From: an uncultured Marvinbryantia sp.
Lineage (GTDB): Bacteria > Bacillota > Clostridia > Lachnospirales > Lachnospiraceae
Direction of reading: 5' to 3'
Assembly: GCA_934408725.1 (NCBI GenBank)
Contig: CAKRVB010000007.1
Location: 1 to 64,000, forward strand
DNA: 64,000 nucleotides
Both the position numbers and the translations under genes were made by a program. Shown here piece after piece: positions 1 to 7,530 of this stretch. The notes under the pieces were generated by a model. The model saw nothing but the letters and a program-made list of their open reading frames with translations. It had not been told where the DNA came from and ran no database searches. The number at the start of each line of letters is the position of its first letter. The first letter of the stretch is position 1.

Positions 1-46
1 GAGCTGCTGCATGGTTACCATCCATGGTTTTCATTTTTCTTGCCAT
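1..46 (-). CDS. nifJ: Pyruvate:ferredoxin (flavodoxin) oxidoreductase, N-terminal fragment (cut by window edge)
   Basis: Only the first 15 codons are inside the window. They read MARKMKTMDGNHAAA, which matches the highly conserved start of pyruvate:ferredoxin oxidoreductase. That enzyme oxidatively decarboxylates pyruvate to acetyl-CoA and CO2 with reduced ferredoxin in anaerobes. The ATG at 44-46 is preceded by a strong AAGGAGG ribosome binding site, and a good promoter lies at 168-196. The rest of the gene runs off the left edge. The call rests on this short but very characteristic N-terminus. Confidence 0.8.
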   Translation of the reverse strand, partial: MARKMKTMDGNHAAA

Positions 47-167
47 TGGTTTGTTCCTCCTTATTTTATTGATCCGGGAATCGGATCATATTACCATATG
101 AGTATCATATGTACAGAACTTCAGACCATCTTTGGGGAGTTACGCCTAAAATTCCTCATATGGCTTT

Positions 168-196
168 ATAATAGCATATTTTTCGAGATTTGTCTA
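168..196 (-). promoter_or_regulatory. Promoter of nifJ
   Basis: On the minus strand, a -35 box TAGACA (191-196) and a -10 box TATTAT (168-173) are separated by 17 bp. The roughly 115-nt leader between the predicted start site and the nifJ ATG contains a short hairpin (TGATCCG...CGGATCA, about 69-87) and no riboswitch I recognise. Confidence 0.55.
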
Positions 197-236
197 TTTG
201 ACGAACGGTAAAATGTGTATCTTTTTTGATACAGCT

Positions 237-2765
237 TTACTCTGGATTCTGTCCGGCATCATAGATTACTTTGATTTTTCCATTTTCAATTGCCTGAATA
301 AAGATCGGTACCAGATTCGGATCAAACTGTTTTCCCGCCTCTTCTCTCAGTATGCTCAGTACTTTTTCCAGAGGCTGTGCCTGCTTATAGCAGCGCTTTG
401 ATATCATCGCATCAAATGCATCGGAAATTCCCAGTATTCTGGCTGAAAACGGAATATCTTCTCCCGCAATTCTCCTTGGATAGCCTTTTCCATCGTAACG
501 CTCATGATGACCGATCACTGCCGGTATTACATAATTTAATGACGGCAGATGCCGGATAATTTCAATGGAACTTTCCACATGTCCTTTCATGATCTCATAT
601 TCTTCCTCAGTCAGTCTTCCAGGTTTCGAAAGAATCTGTTCCGGAATTCCGATTTTTCCCACATCATGCATCAGTGCCGCCTGTCGAATGATCTCCACAA
701 ATTCTTCATCCAGTCCCATTTCTGAAGCAAGGCTTGTTGCATAGTACATTACATTATTCGAATGGCTGAATGTGTAGTGATCCTTTGCATCAATTGCTGC
801 CGTAAGTGCAAAAATCGTTGCATCATATTCCCGGTTTTTCTGCACATTGCTTTCTTCTTTGTTCTTCTTTTCCAGTTCCTTTTCCGCAATGTCATAGATA
901 TAAATGTTATTTTTTCCCTGATGTTTTACATGATACACCGCAAGATCTGCGTTATCCAGAAGCTCTTTTTCCGTATGCGCCGCATAAGGAGCTACGCTGA
1001 TCCCTGCACTGACGGTCAGCTGTTTTAAATGTACCATTTCACCATCCTGATGCATCTGTCTGATCTGATCACAGATGGACTCCACAAGAAGCTTTGCTGC
1101 ATATACATCATATTTTGGAAGCAGTACTGCAAATTCCTTTCCGCCATAACGTGCCACGATCCCGCTGCTGCCTACGCTTGCCCGGATAATGTCTGCGATT
1201 CTTCTAAGCGCTGTGTCTCCTGCTTTCATTCCGTATAACTGGTTATACAGCTTGAAATCATCTACATTCAGCATAGCCAGTACCATGGTGCCTTCTTTAT
1301 TTTCTTCAAAGGTCTCATGGAGCAGTTCGTAAAAATATTTTCGATTATACAGACCGGTCAGTTCATCTGTTCTCGCCTCTTCTGATATCTTTTCATACAG
1401 ACTGGCATTTTTGATTGCAATGGATGATATCGTCGCCACAGAGTTTAAAAAGGCACGATCCTGTGAACCGACTTTTTTATGTTTTTCCTTGTCCGATAAA
1501 AAGACGACTCCGATCAGTCCGTCTTCATTTTTCAGTCCTATGCACCACTGTGCTTTCAGATTCTTCAGCTGCTGCTTTTCTGATTCCCACATAGATTTAA
1601 ATTCAACCGTATGGTAAAACTCATCCAGACTGGTACATTCTTCATTTTGCTGCATCCATCCGATTAACGGATTGTCTGTTTTCATCTGGAAGGAACGGTC
1701 ATGAAGCGGGTTATTGCTGTACATCATCTGATATCCCTGTTCTCCGGAAGCAATGCAGATATAAACTGTTTCAATATGGCATCCTTTTCGAATGACTTCC
1801 ACCAGTTCCTGCAAGACATTTTTCATGCTCAGGCTTTTGGATACAGATGTGTTAAATTCCCGCAGTACCTCTGCCTGATAGGCCTCATCCCGGACAATCG
1901 TATTGCTGATGACATGTTTCCACACTTCCATAAGAATCCATACGCAGAGCATAAAAATCGCAGAATAAATCACCATGTAATAATCTTCTCTGCCTGGAAG
2001 CACCTGCTCCATTCCGCTTCTTAAATACGGAGTTAAAAACCAAAACAACAGTACAGAAATCAGGAAACCAACCACCGTACAGGCTGTCTCTGAAACCAGC
2101 AGGGTCACCTCAAACAGATTCCGCTGTGCCAGCGCATATACCAGGAAAAATGCATTGATCAGACCTGCAAGAATATCTATCGGGAATCCGGCGAACACTG
2201 GAAACATTAATGCAATATTGCCTCCCAGTACGATTACAATCCCGGCAATCACAGTATTCATCTGTCTGGCATGCTTTCGATTCTTTTTTCTGCACTGTAT
2301 CAGATTATACAGCGTATGAATGACCACAATTCCTGCTGCCGCAAAAAATATCACTGATTTCCAGTCGATTTTGTCATATACAAACCGGATATTCTCACCA
2401 CTGTGAACAATCACCGGCCAGTGAAACAGAATTCCGCCAGGAATATTCAGTAAAAATAATCCGCCCAGCATGGCCGGATAAATATATTTTTCTATGCCGC
2501 CTTCTTTTTCTGCCATTGCATTTACCAGCAAATAATAGGCATATGGAAGGCATAGCAGGCCAAACAATGATACGTGGTACCAGAAAATATAGTTTGGCCA
2601 TAACAGAGCTCTCATAAAACAGGAGCCACCGGTCCAACATATCATAGAAAGAAGTACAAGAAGGAAACTGTTTACAATCCGATTCCTTTTTGCCGCGAGA
2701 AAAATCAGCATCATTGCCACATAAATAAAAAGTGCAATTGCTGATATGTATCCATAGCTGTCCAT
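237..2765 (-). CDS. Membrane c-di-GMP signalling protein: 7TM-like region + GAF + degenerate GGDEF + HD-GYP phosphodiesterase
   Basis: An 842-residue protein. About 7-8 hydrophobic segments fill residues 1-290, resembling the N-terminal sensor region of some histidine kinases. A GAF-like domain follows (about 300-440), then GGDEF (about 465-625) and HD-GYP (about 645-810). The HD-GYP domain keeps HDVGKIG and HHERYDGKGYP, so c-di-GMP hydrolysis is likely. The GGDEF signature reads YGGKEF: the third residue, normally Asp/Glu, is Lys, and no RxxD inhibitory site precedes it. Cyclase activity is therefore doubtful and the domain may only bind GTP. The ATG at 2765 has a GAGGTGA ribosome binding site. 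A small ORF lies just upstream in the same direction. The sensed signal is unknown. Confidence 0.85.
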   Translation of the reverse strand: MDSYGYISAIALFIYVAMMLIFLAAKRNRIVNSFLLVLLSMICWTGGSCFMRALLWPNYIFWYHVSLFGLLCLPYAYYLLVNAMAEKEGGIEKYIYPAMLGGLFLLNIPGGILFHWPVIVHSGENIRFVYDKIDWKSVIFFAAAGIVVIHTLYNLIQCRKKNRKHARQMNTVIAGIVIVLGGNIALMFPVFAGFPIDILAGLINAFFLVYALAQRNLFEVTLLVSETACTVVGFLISVLLFWFLTPYLRSGMEQVLPGREDYYMVIYSAIFMLCVWILMEVWKHVISNTIVRDEAYQAEVLREFNTSVSKSLSMKNVLQELVEVIRKGCHIETVYICIASGEQGYQMMYSNNPLHDRSFQMKTDNPLIGWMQQNEECTSLDEFYHTVEFKSMWESEKQQLKNLKAQWCIGLKNEDGLIGVVFLSDKEKHKKVGSQDRAFLNSVATISSIAIKNASLYEKISEEARTDELTGLYNRKYFYELLHETFEENKEGTMVLAMLNVDDFKLYNQLYGMKAGDTALRRIADIIRASVGSSGIVARYGGKEFAVLLPKYDVYAAKLLVESICDQIRQMHQDGEMVHLKQLTVSAGISVAPYAAHTEKELLDNADLAVYHVKHQGKNNIYIYDIAEKELEKKNKEESNVQKNREYDATIFALTAAIDAKDHYTFSHSNNVMYYATSLASEMGLDEEFVEIIRQAALMHDVGKIGIPEQILSKPGRLTEEEYEIMKGHVESSIEIIRHLPSLNYVIPAVIGHHERYDGKGYPRRIAGEDIPFSARILGISDAFDAMISKRCYKQAQPLEKVLSILREEAGKQFDPNLVPIFIQAIENGKIKVIYDAGQNPE

Positions 2766-2795
2766 TCATTCACCTCATTTTTCTCTCGTATTCTC

Positions 2796-2951
2796 TCAAT
2801 TCCGATTCTGCTCCTTCAGCAGTTCCCGCAAATCCGTGAGCGAAGGTCGCATATGACGTATTTTTTTTTCATCCATATGTCTCTTCAAATGTACGGGAAT
2901 TTGCTGTATCAGACATCCCACTGCTGCAACGGCCATCAGATTCCACTCCAT
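2796..2951 (-). CDS. Small hypothetical protein (51 aa) upstream of the HD-GYP gene
   Basis: A minus-strand ORF of 51 codons with ATG at 2949-2951 and a GGAGAG motif 4 nt before it. It begins MEWNLMAVAAVGCLIQ, a short hydrophobic stretch, followed by a charged basic/acidic tail ending LRELLKEQNRN. It stops 30 nt before the HD-GYP gene in the same direction, so the two may be cotranscribed. I recognise no family. It could be a small membrane-associated protein or a leader ORF, or be spurious. Support is position, ribosome binding site and a plausible composition only. Confidence 0.4.
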   Translation of the reverse strand: MEWNLMAVAAVGCLIQQIPVHLKRHMDEKKIRHMRPSLTDLRELLKEQNRN

Positions 2952-3034
2952 GTTGCTCTCCGGTTTTTCAATTATTTTCCAGTTTGTTAAGATTTATTTT
3001 CGAATTGAAACAAACTTTGGACACAACTTCTTTT

Positions 3035-3236
3035 TATACTGTAAACATCAAATGAAGCCGCTGCGGTACAAAGCTAGCATGTGTTGTGACGGCTCCGACT
3101 AAAAACGATCTTCCATAGCAGGACAAATACCTGAGGTTTTATGATCCTTTTGTTTTTGACTTTATCATAAATCTGGAAGTTTACATACATTCATAATTTC
3201 TCTCTCCGGCGGTCAGGTAACTGACCGCCACTTTTT
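3035..3236 (+). ncRNA. Candidate structured RNA of about 200 nt, unknown class
   Basis: The intergenic stretch 2952-3234 has no convincing ORF but several nested perfect complementarities. TGTAAAC (3040-3046) pairs with GTTTACA (3179-3185). CTTCCA (3110-3115) pairs with TGGAAG (3174-3179). AGCCG (3056) pairs with CGGCT (3089). CAGG pairs with CCTG (3119-3133), and TTATGAT (3138) with ATCATAA (3163). The stretch ends in a hairpin with a T-run on the plus strand only. A TATACT box sits at 3035-3040 without a clear -35. I compared it mentally with the common riboswitch and housekeeping RNA consensus sequences and found no match. The same pairings could instead act on the minus strand as a leader for the downstream small ORF/HD-GYP genes. 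Confidence 0.3.
3208..3236 (+). terminator. Intrinsic terminator-like hairpin
   Basis: A 9-bp perfect stem GGCGGTCAG / CTGACCGCC with a GTAA loop, followed by ACTTTTT on the plus strand. On the minus strand no T-run follows, so it does not look like the end of the minus-strand gene beside it. The T-run reaches the stop codon of the 57-aa gene at 3235. Confidence 0.55.
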
Positions 3237-3408
3237 ATGACACCAGTGTATACTCCAGCATTTCATAATGCAATCTGCTGCCTTCCATGATCTCTGCCGG
3301 AAGCAGTGCTCTTGCCACCAGCTTTAACTCTCCGTTCTCTTCATCCACTCTTCTTAAATGCGCATAATCCCCATCAATCATTTCTACAATATAATCACAG
3401 GTTAACAT
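3235..3408 (-). CDS. Small conserved hypothetical protein, DUF3006-like (57 aa)
   Basis: Begins MLTCDYIVEMIDGDYAHL and contains RALLPAEIMEGSRLHYEM. This pattern resembles DUF3006-type small proteins (an aromatic/acidic 'DGDYA' strand, then 'LP...EG..L'). The ATG at 3408 is chosen over an upstream in-frame start at 3456 because AAGGAAAG lies 5-8 nt before it. It overlaps the end of the acetyltransferase gene by 14 nt, suggesting translational coupling. No enzymatic motif is seen and the function is unknown. Confidence 0.6.
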   Translation of the reverse strand: MLTCDYIVEMIDGDYAHLRRVDEENGELKLVARALLPAEIMEGSRLHYEMLEYTLVS

Positions 3409-3916
3409 TTGTGCTTTCCTTTCTTTCGTACTTTTCATATCCAAGCATTTCTCCATACCACGGATGAATCATGGCACATTGTGTGAATCCGTTCTTCTCA
3501 AACAGGCGCTGCATACTTTTATTCTTCTTCCCGGTATCTCCACGCATACAATGACACTGTTCATAACACCACTGTATACATTTGGATGCGATTCCCTTTC
3601 CGTATGTTACAACAGCAATCCGATGCAGTACTCCATAAGGCTTCGGACTTGTCCATTTACCACTGACAGATGTCTCATAATCCGGTTCTTTTCCAATAAA
3701 GAAAACAAATACCGCTCCGATCTTACCATCTTCCTCATAAACATAAAGCTGATTCTTTTCCAGATCTTCCTGAAGGATTTCCTTCTGTGGATATCCATCT
3801 CCCCACTGTTCTTCATTGCCATTAGCCGCCATAAAAGCCCGGGCAGCTGCATAGATCGCCATGATCTGTTCCAGCTCATTCTGACGTGCATGGCGTATCG
3901 GTTCTATTTTCTTCAT
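3395..3916 (-). CDS. GNAT-family N-acetyltransferase
   Basis: 173 residues with a GNAT fold. LYVYEEDGKIGAVFVFF is the central strand pair. YGVLHRIAVVTYGKGIASKCI carries the acetyl-CoA motif A region (Gln/Arg-x-x-Gly-x-Gly/Ala analogue 'YGKGIA'). RGDTGKKNKSMQRLFEKNGF is the typical C-terminal motif B ('D..N..m..l.ekNGF'). The substrate cannot be told from sequence; homologues acetylate small molecules or protein N-termini. It is probably the first gene of a two-gene operon with the 57-aa protein, driven by the promoter at 3961-3989. Confidence 0.8.
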   Translation of the reverse strand: MKKIEPIRHARQNELEQIMAIYAAARAFMAANGNEEQWGDGYPQKEILQEDLEKNQLYVYEEDGKIGAVFVFFIGKEPDYETSVSGKWTSPKPYGVLHRIAVVTYGKGIASKCIQWCYEQCHCMRGDTGKKNKSMQRLFEKNGFTQCAMIHPWYGEMLGYEKYERKESTNVNL

Positions 3917-3960
3917 CCTGTTCGCTCCAAATTTCTCTATCTAATATCTTTTCATTCCTC

Positions 3961-3989
3961 AGTATATACAAGAATGATTTTCTTCGCAA
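3961..3989 (-). promoter_or_regulatory. Promoter of the GNAT operon
   Basis: Minus-strand TTGCGA (3984-3989), 17-bp spacer, TATACT (3961-3966). The ATG of the acetyltransferase lies 45 nt downstream. Confidence 0.55.
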
Positions 3990-4018
3990 CTATATTTCAT
4001 ATCCTTTCAGCATTTTCG

Positions 4019-4070
4019 AAAATAAGACAACCATCCTTCTACTCACAATGAAGTCTGGTTGTCTTATTTT
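4019..4070 (-). terminator. Terminator of metA
   Basis: A 15-bp perfect inverted repeat (AAAATAAGACAACCA / TGGTTGTCTTATTTT) with a 22-nt loop. On the minus strand the descending arm ends in TTATTTT. The rising arm overlaps the metA stop codon. The symmetry allows some activity in both directions. Confidence 0.7.
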
Positions 4071-4989
4071 AGTTTATCTCTTCAATATCGTATGGAGTAC
4101 TCTGATATACGTAGAAATTCAGCCAATTGGAATACAAAAGCTGCCCTGTAGCTCTCCAGGTGATCGGCGGTACTTTCATCGGATCATTATCCGGGTAATA
4201 ATTTACCGGTACGTCCACCGTGGTCAGACCCTTTTTCATGTCTCTCTCATATTCCAGTGCCAGGGTGTCTCTGTCATACTCTGCATGGCAGGTCACAAAA
4301 AACTGACGGCTGTCTGTCGTCTTGGCAATCGCCAGGCTGCCTGTCTCCGTTACTGCCATAACTTCCAGTTCCGGTATCGCTTCTACATCTGAGAGGCGCA
4401 CATCGGTTGCTCTGGAATGTGGGGCCAGGAAATTGTCATTAAATCCACGAAACAGCGGAGAAGTCTCCTTGCGAATTTCATGGGAATAGATTCCAAACAG
4501 TTTCTTTGGCATATCCAGCTTCTCGATTCCATAATGATAATACAGGCCTGCGTAAGCTCCCCAGCAAAGATGAAAGGTACAGTGTACATGGGTCTTGGAC
4601 CATTCCATGATCTTGCACACTTCATCCCAGTACAGAGTCTCTTCACAAGGTACATAATCCAACGGCGCTCCGGTAATGATCATCCCGTCATAGCGACGGT
4701 TCCTGATCTGATCGAAGGTATAATAGAACTGCTGCAGATGATGGATATCCGTATGAGTAGAAGTATAACTGGCTGTCTGCAGGAAATCCACCTGAATCTG
4801 AAGCGGTGTATTGGATAACATACGCAGCAACTGCGTTTCTGTCACAATCTTGGTCGGCATCAGATTCAAAATCAGCAGATTCAATGGTCTGATATTCTGA
4901 TGCATCGCACGATACTCTGTCATCACGAATATATTCTCTGATTCCAATATATCATGTGCCGGCAGGGCATCTGGTATACGTATTGGCAT
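4069..4989 (-). CDS. metA: Homoserine O-acyltransferase (MetA family)
   Basis: Transfers an acyl group (acetyl or succinyl) from acyl-CoA to L-homoserine in methionine biosynthesis; cytoplasmic. 306 residues from ATG 4989, which has GGAGGAATACCC before it and gives the family-typical start MPIRIPDALPAHDIL. Visible motifs are LILNLMPTKI, the nucleophile Cys in FHLCWGAYAG (about residue 142), the catalytic His/Glu region EYDRDTL, and NYYPDNDP. The substrate-specifying residue 111 (Glu in acetyl-using and Gly in succinyl-using enzymes) is Asp here, within GAPLDYV. Acetyl-CoA use is more likely by charge, but this is inference. A terminator-like hairpin sits in the leader. Confidence 0.92.
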   Translation of the reverse strand: MPIRIPDALPAHDILESENIFVMTEYRAMHQNIRPLNLLILNLMPTKIVTETQLLRMLSNTPLQIQVDFLQTASYTSTHTDIHHLQQFYYTFDQIRNRRYDGMIITGAPLDYVPCEETLYWDEVCKIMEWSKTHVHCTFHLCWGAYAGLYYHYGIEKLDMPKKLFGIYSHEIRKETSPLFRGFNDNFLAPHSRATDVRLSDVEAIPELEVMAVTETGSLAIAKTTDSRQFFVTCHAEYDRDTLALEYERDMKKGLTTVDVPVNYYPDNDPMKVPPITWRATGQLLYSNWLNFYVYQSTPYDIEEIN

Positions 4990-5007
4990 AATGGGTATTC
5001 CTCCTGT

Positions 5008-5066
5008 AAAAAACGATAAGAGCGCCTCTTCGGAAAGTTCCATCCTCCAATGAAGCACTCTTATAG
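5008..5066 (-). terminator. Terminator or attenuator hairpin in front of metA
   Basis: On the minus strand ATAAGAGTGCTTC (about 5053-5065) pairs with GAAGAGGCGCTCTTAT (ending about 5014), followed by CG and six Ts (5008-5013), just 5-6 nt before the metA ribosome binding site. It can terminate the XRE/membrane operon upstream. A weak promoter (TTGCAA-17-TACAAC, about 5071-5099) would place the hairpin at the very start of a metA transcript as an attenuator. No SAM or T-box aptamer is visible. Confidence 0.6.
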
Positions 5067-5142
5067 TTGTATCATTTTTCTCTTCTTTTTGCAACTGCCC
5101 TGTAATGGTTCTGTCTGTTTTGGCAGATTTTCTAAGGGATTT

Positions 5143-5346
5143 TCAGACCTCTTCATCCTCCCAGAACAATTCATCCAGTGTCTTATCCAGTGTCCTGCAG
5201 ATTGCCCTGCAAAGCTTAATGGTCGGATTATAATCTCCCTTTTCAATGGCATTAATGGTCTGTCTTGACACATTCACAGCATCTGCCAGTTCCTGCTGGG
5301 ACAGATCCTTTGCCGCTCTGGCAGCCTTTAATCTCAGATTCTTCAT
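5143..5346 (-). CDS. XRE/Cro-family transcriptional regulator (67 aa)
   Basis: A single compact helix-turn-helix: LRLKAARAAKDLSQQELADAVNVSRQTINAIEKG is the HTH_3 core, with recognition helix around VSRQTINAIE. The tail YNPTIKLCRAICRTLDKTLDELF is typical of the YozG/YgzD-like mini-repressors. It lies 18 nt downstream of a membrane protein gene. Such regulator/membrane pairs are common in Firmicutes, and the regulator usually represses its own operon. The partner's function is unknown. Confidence 0.85.
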   Translation of the reverse strand: MKNLRLKAARAAKDLSQQELADAVNVSRQTINAIEKGDYNPTIKLCRAICRTLDKTLDELFWEDEEV

Positions 5347-5364
5347 CGTTTCCGGCTCACCATC

Positions 5365-5883
5365 CTATTCTTCTGTCTCACACATTTTTTTCTTAATCAA
5401 CATAATCAGAAGCATCACCATCAGTAACATGGCACATCCCATATTCACACAACGATAATTTAACCTTCCATTACTGAACATTTCTCCGCTTCGCAGATTC
5501 TGAATGCCGGCGATCAGATTGATCACTGTCACAACAACCAAAAACCTGACATATCGACTGGTATTGGCATGAAGTCCAAAATATGCTTCCTTCCAGATAC
5601 TACATCCGGCAAATACTCCTACACTTAAGAAGAGCACCAGAAACATTGCCGTGGCATCATCTGCGAAAAGATGGATATTTAAGATATCTAATACCGAGCA
5701 AACCACCACAGCAGACACCGCTGTCAAAAAGCCATATTTATAAGCCACCCCCTGGGCAATCTTCTGCATCTCATCATACTCTGGCATCTTACCATTTCTT
5801 TTGTATAAGATACGTTTCACCATACCAACCACTAAAATTGCCAGTACTAATCCTGTTGCAAATCCAATTGCATGTTCATTCAT
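5365..5883 (-). CDS. Membrane protein of unknown function paired with XRE regulator
   Basis: 172 residues with about five hydrophobic segments (about 5-24, 48-70, 76-98, 108-125 and 145-163) and the basic/acidic loop KRNGKMPEYDEMQKIAQG after the first. No catalytic motif is seen. ATG 5883 follows a GGAGGGA site. It is first in an operon with the XRE regulator and driven by the strong promoter at 5940-5968. It is similar in style to the small integral membrane proteins that accompany YozG-type regulators; I do not assign a function. Confidence 0.65.
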   Translation of the reverse strand: MNEHAIGFATGLVLAILVVGMVKRILYKRNGKMPEYDEMQKIAQGVAYKYGFLTAVSAVVVCSVLDILNIHLFADDATAMFLVLFLSVGVFAGCSIWKEAYFGLHANTSRYVRFLVVVTVINLIAGIQNLRSGEMFSNGRLNYRCVNMGCAMLLMVMLLIMLIKKKMCETEE

Positions 5884-5939
5884 GATCTTTCCCTCCTGAT
5901 TTTGTAATCCGAATCTTATTCGTTTTCTTTGATACTCAC

Positions 5940-5968
5940 ATTTTATTCTCGTCGCGGCATTTTGTCAA
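5940..5968 (-). promoter_or_regulatory. Promoter of the membrane protein/XRE operon
   Basis: Minus-strand TTGACA (5963-5968), 17-bp spacer, TAAAAT (5940-5945). A GAATAAGATTC partial dyad downstream, between the -10 box and the ATG, could be the XRE operator (inference). Confidence 0.65.
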
Positions 5969-6021
5969 GTATATATTACATAATGTTTTGTTTTTACGTC
6001 ATTAAGAATGTTTTATCTAAC

Positions 6022-6069
6022 AAAAAAGAGTGTGGAATACAGGATTTTCTCCTGTTCCCACACTCTTTT
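6022..6069 (-). terminator. Terminator of the LCP gene
   Basis: AAAAGAGTGTGG / CCACACTCTTTT stem with an inner CAGGA/TCCTG extension. On the minus strand it ends with six Ts (TTTTTTG). The plus-strand side also ends in TTTT, so it may work weakly in both directions. Confidence 0.7.
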
Positions 6070-6089
6070 CAATACCTGCTTTTCAATTC

Positions 6090-7346
6090 TCAGGAAGCTT
6101 CTGTTTCGCTTTCGGTCTCAGATTCTGTCTCAATTTCACCATCACCATAGAGAATAGAGGTCAGCTTCTCTACCGTGGCATTCATATCATCCGGCACCAG
6201 AATCTCATCCTGAGACGTATATTCTCCATCATATGGAATATGCTGCTGCTGGATATCATAGTTCATCCAGGTGCCAACCTGCATGATCAGACCGATCATC
6301 TCAAATTCCGGAATATCATGGGTGATATATGGCATCACATCTTCGATCGTATCGGAAAGGGAAACAAAGTCTCCATTCTGAGCTTTTTCGGCAATGGCCA
6401 TCAGTACATTTCTCTGACGCTGGGTACGGCCAAAGTCACTGCCTTTTCCAGTATAACGATTTCTGGCATAACCTACTGCCTGATAACCATTCAAATGTAC
6501 CTTTCCCGCTTTTTTTATATAATACGGTTTTGGATCCACCCCATTGTCTTCGCACATGCAGGTAATATAGTCATTAGCCGTTACCCGCTCGTCTTCGTCA
6601 ATCTCAAGATCCACGCCCCCCAATGCATCTACCACATCGATCATGGCATTAAAATCTACCATCGCATAGTTGTCAATCTCAACATGATAATTTTCTTCCA
6701 ATGTCTGAATCGTCAGCTCTGGACCGCCATTCGCACAGGCAGCATTCAGCTTACGTACTCCCACTCCCGGAATGTCTGCATACAGATCTCGCAGGAATGA
6801 AGTGAGATATACTGTCTTTTTTTCTTTATTAACTGTTACAAGCAAAACTACGTCAGAATTACCATTCCAGGATTCATCTCTCCGGTCTACACCAAGAAGT
6901 AAAAGGTTATACGTATCTTTTTGGGAAAAGAACTGTTTCGCCATTTTTTCCAGCATACTGCTTTCTTTTTTCTCTGTTGTTTTCTGCACAGAGGATGAAC
7001 TGGCTGAATTGCCTTTCCTTTCTGTCTCCGGTACACTGCTGCTTACTGATACAGTAGTACTGCCTGTTGCTGACGTATTGTGTATCTTCTGTGCTGCTGC
7101 AGAGGAATGGGATACTTCTGTTGCTGTCCGCACTTCAGCGTCCTGTTTTTCTCCTTCTTTTGCTTTCTTCTCTGTGTTGGCGGCTGCAACATACGTGCCA
7201 TGTTTTACATAATTGGACTTATCATAGAATTTCATTTTGAACACGCTGTAGGCAGAAACAGCCACTCCTGCTACCAATACCACTAATACCAGACAAACGA
7301 TTGCCGCAATTTTCTTTTTACTTCTCTTTTTGTTCTTCTTCTCCAT
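6090..7346 (-). CDS. LytR-CpsA-Psr (LCP) family cell-wall glycopolymer transferase
   Basis: 418 residues. A basic cytoplasmic start (KKNKKRSKKK) is followed by one membrane segment (about 13-33), a low-complexity Ser/Thr/Glu linker (about 50-130) and the extracellular LCP domain (about 145-385). Motifs are YNLLLLGVDRRDE, TSFLRDLYADIPG (the Arg/Asp pyrophosphate-binding motif), LNAACANGGPE, and GYARNRYTGKGSDFGRTQRQ (catalytic Arg cluster). LCP enzymes attach teichoic acid-like or capsular polymers from lipid carriers to peptidoglycan. The C-terminus is a ETESETESETEAS acidic repeat. A remnant with a matching tail lies directly upstream. Confidence 0.88.
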   Translation of the reverse strand: MEKKNKKRSKKKIAAIVCLVLVVLVAGVAVSAYSVFKMKFYDKSNYVKHGTYVAAANTEKKAKEGEKQDAEVRTATEVSHSSAAAQKIHNTSATGSTTVSVSSSVPETERKGNSASSSSVQKTTEKKESSMLEKMAKQFFSQKDTYNLLLLGVDRRDESWNGNSDVVLLVTVNKEKKTVYLTSFLRDLYADIPGVGVRKLNAACANGGPELTIQTLEENYHVEIDNYAMVDFNAMIDVVDALGGVDLEIDEDERVTANDYITCMCEDNGVDPKPYYIKKAGKVHLNGYQAVGYARNRYTGKGSDFGRTQRQRNVLMAIAEKAQNGDFVSLSDTIEDVMPYITHDIPEFEMIGLIMQVGTWMNYDIQQQHIPYDGEYTSQDEILVPDDMNATVEKLTSILYGDGEIETESETESETEAS

Positions 7347-7385
7347 CTTACGACCTCACAAACTCTTCCTCATTTGCAACTTCTG

Positions 7386-7478
7386 TTATTCTGTCATCTC
7401 TGTCTCGTCCGTGTTTTCCGTCTCAGTTTCACTGTCTTCTCCGTACAATGCCTGATTCCGTTTCATAATCGTATCTGT
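7386..7478 (-). pseudogene. 3' remnant of a second LCP-family gene
   Basis: Minus-strand codons read TDTIMKRNQALYGEDSETET..., then an acidic ENTDETEMTE tail and TAA at 7386-7388. This aligns with the tail of the intact downstream LCP protein (NATVEKLTSILYGDGEIETE...). Upstream the frame is closed by TGA (just above 7478) and no LCP catalytic domain remains. It looks like the 3' end left after deletion of a tandem LCP duplicate. The ATG at 7464-7466 has no ribosome binding site, so translation as a peptide is unlikely. Confidence 0.55.
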
Positions 7479-7530
7479 TCAGTACCTTCACAGACAGTGG
7501 ATTCTAAACAGTTACACACAATCTTTCTGT

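Noticed and set aside
3035..3185. c-di-GMP riboswitch upstream of the HD-GYP gene
   Set aside because: The ACAAAGCTA piece recalls the class I core, but the GAAA tetraloop, GCAAACC and receptor blocks are missing on both strands.
4990..5067. SAM (S-box) or T-box leader before metA
   Set aside because: The leader is too short and lacks both the S-box core and the T-box NGGN sequence; only a hairpin and T-run remain.
6030..6800. A 256-codon plus-strand open frame
   Set aside because: Antisense to the LCP catalytic domain, no ribosome binding site, no recognisable motif.
7464..7466. Separate small acidic protein starting at this ATG
   Set aside because: No ribosome binding site, and the sequence matches the LCP C-terminal tail, so a gene remnant is the simpler reading.
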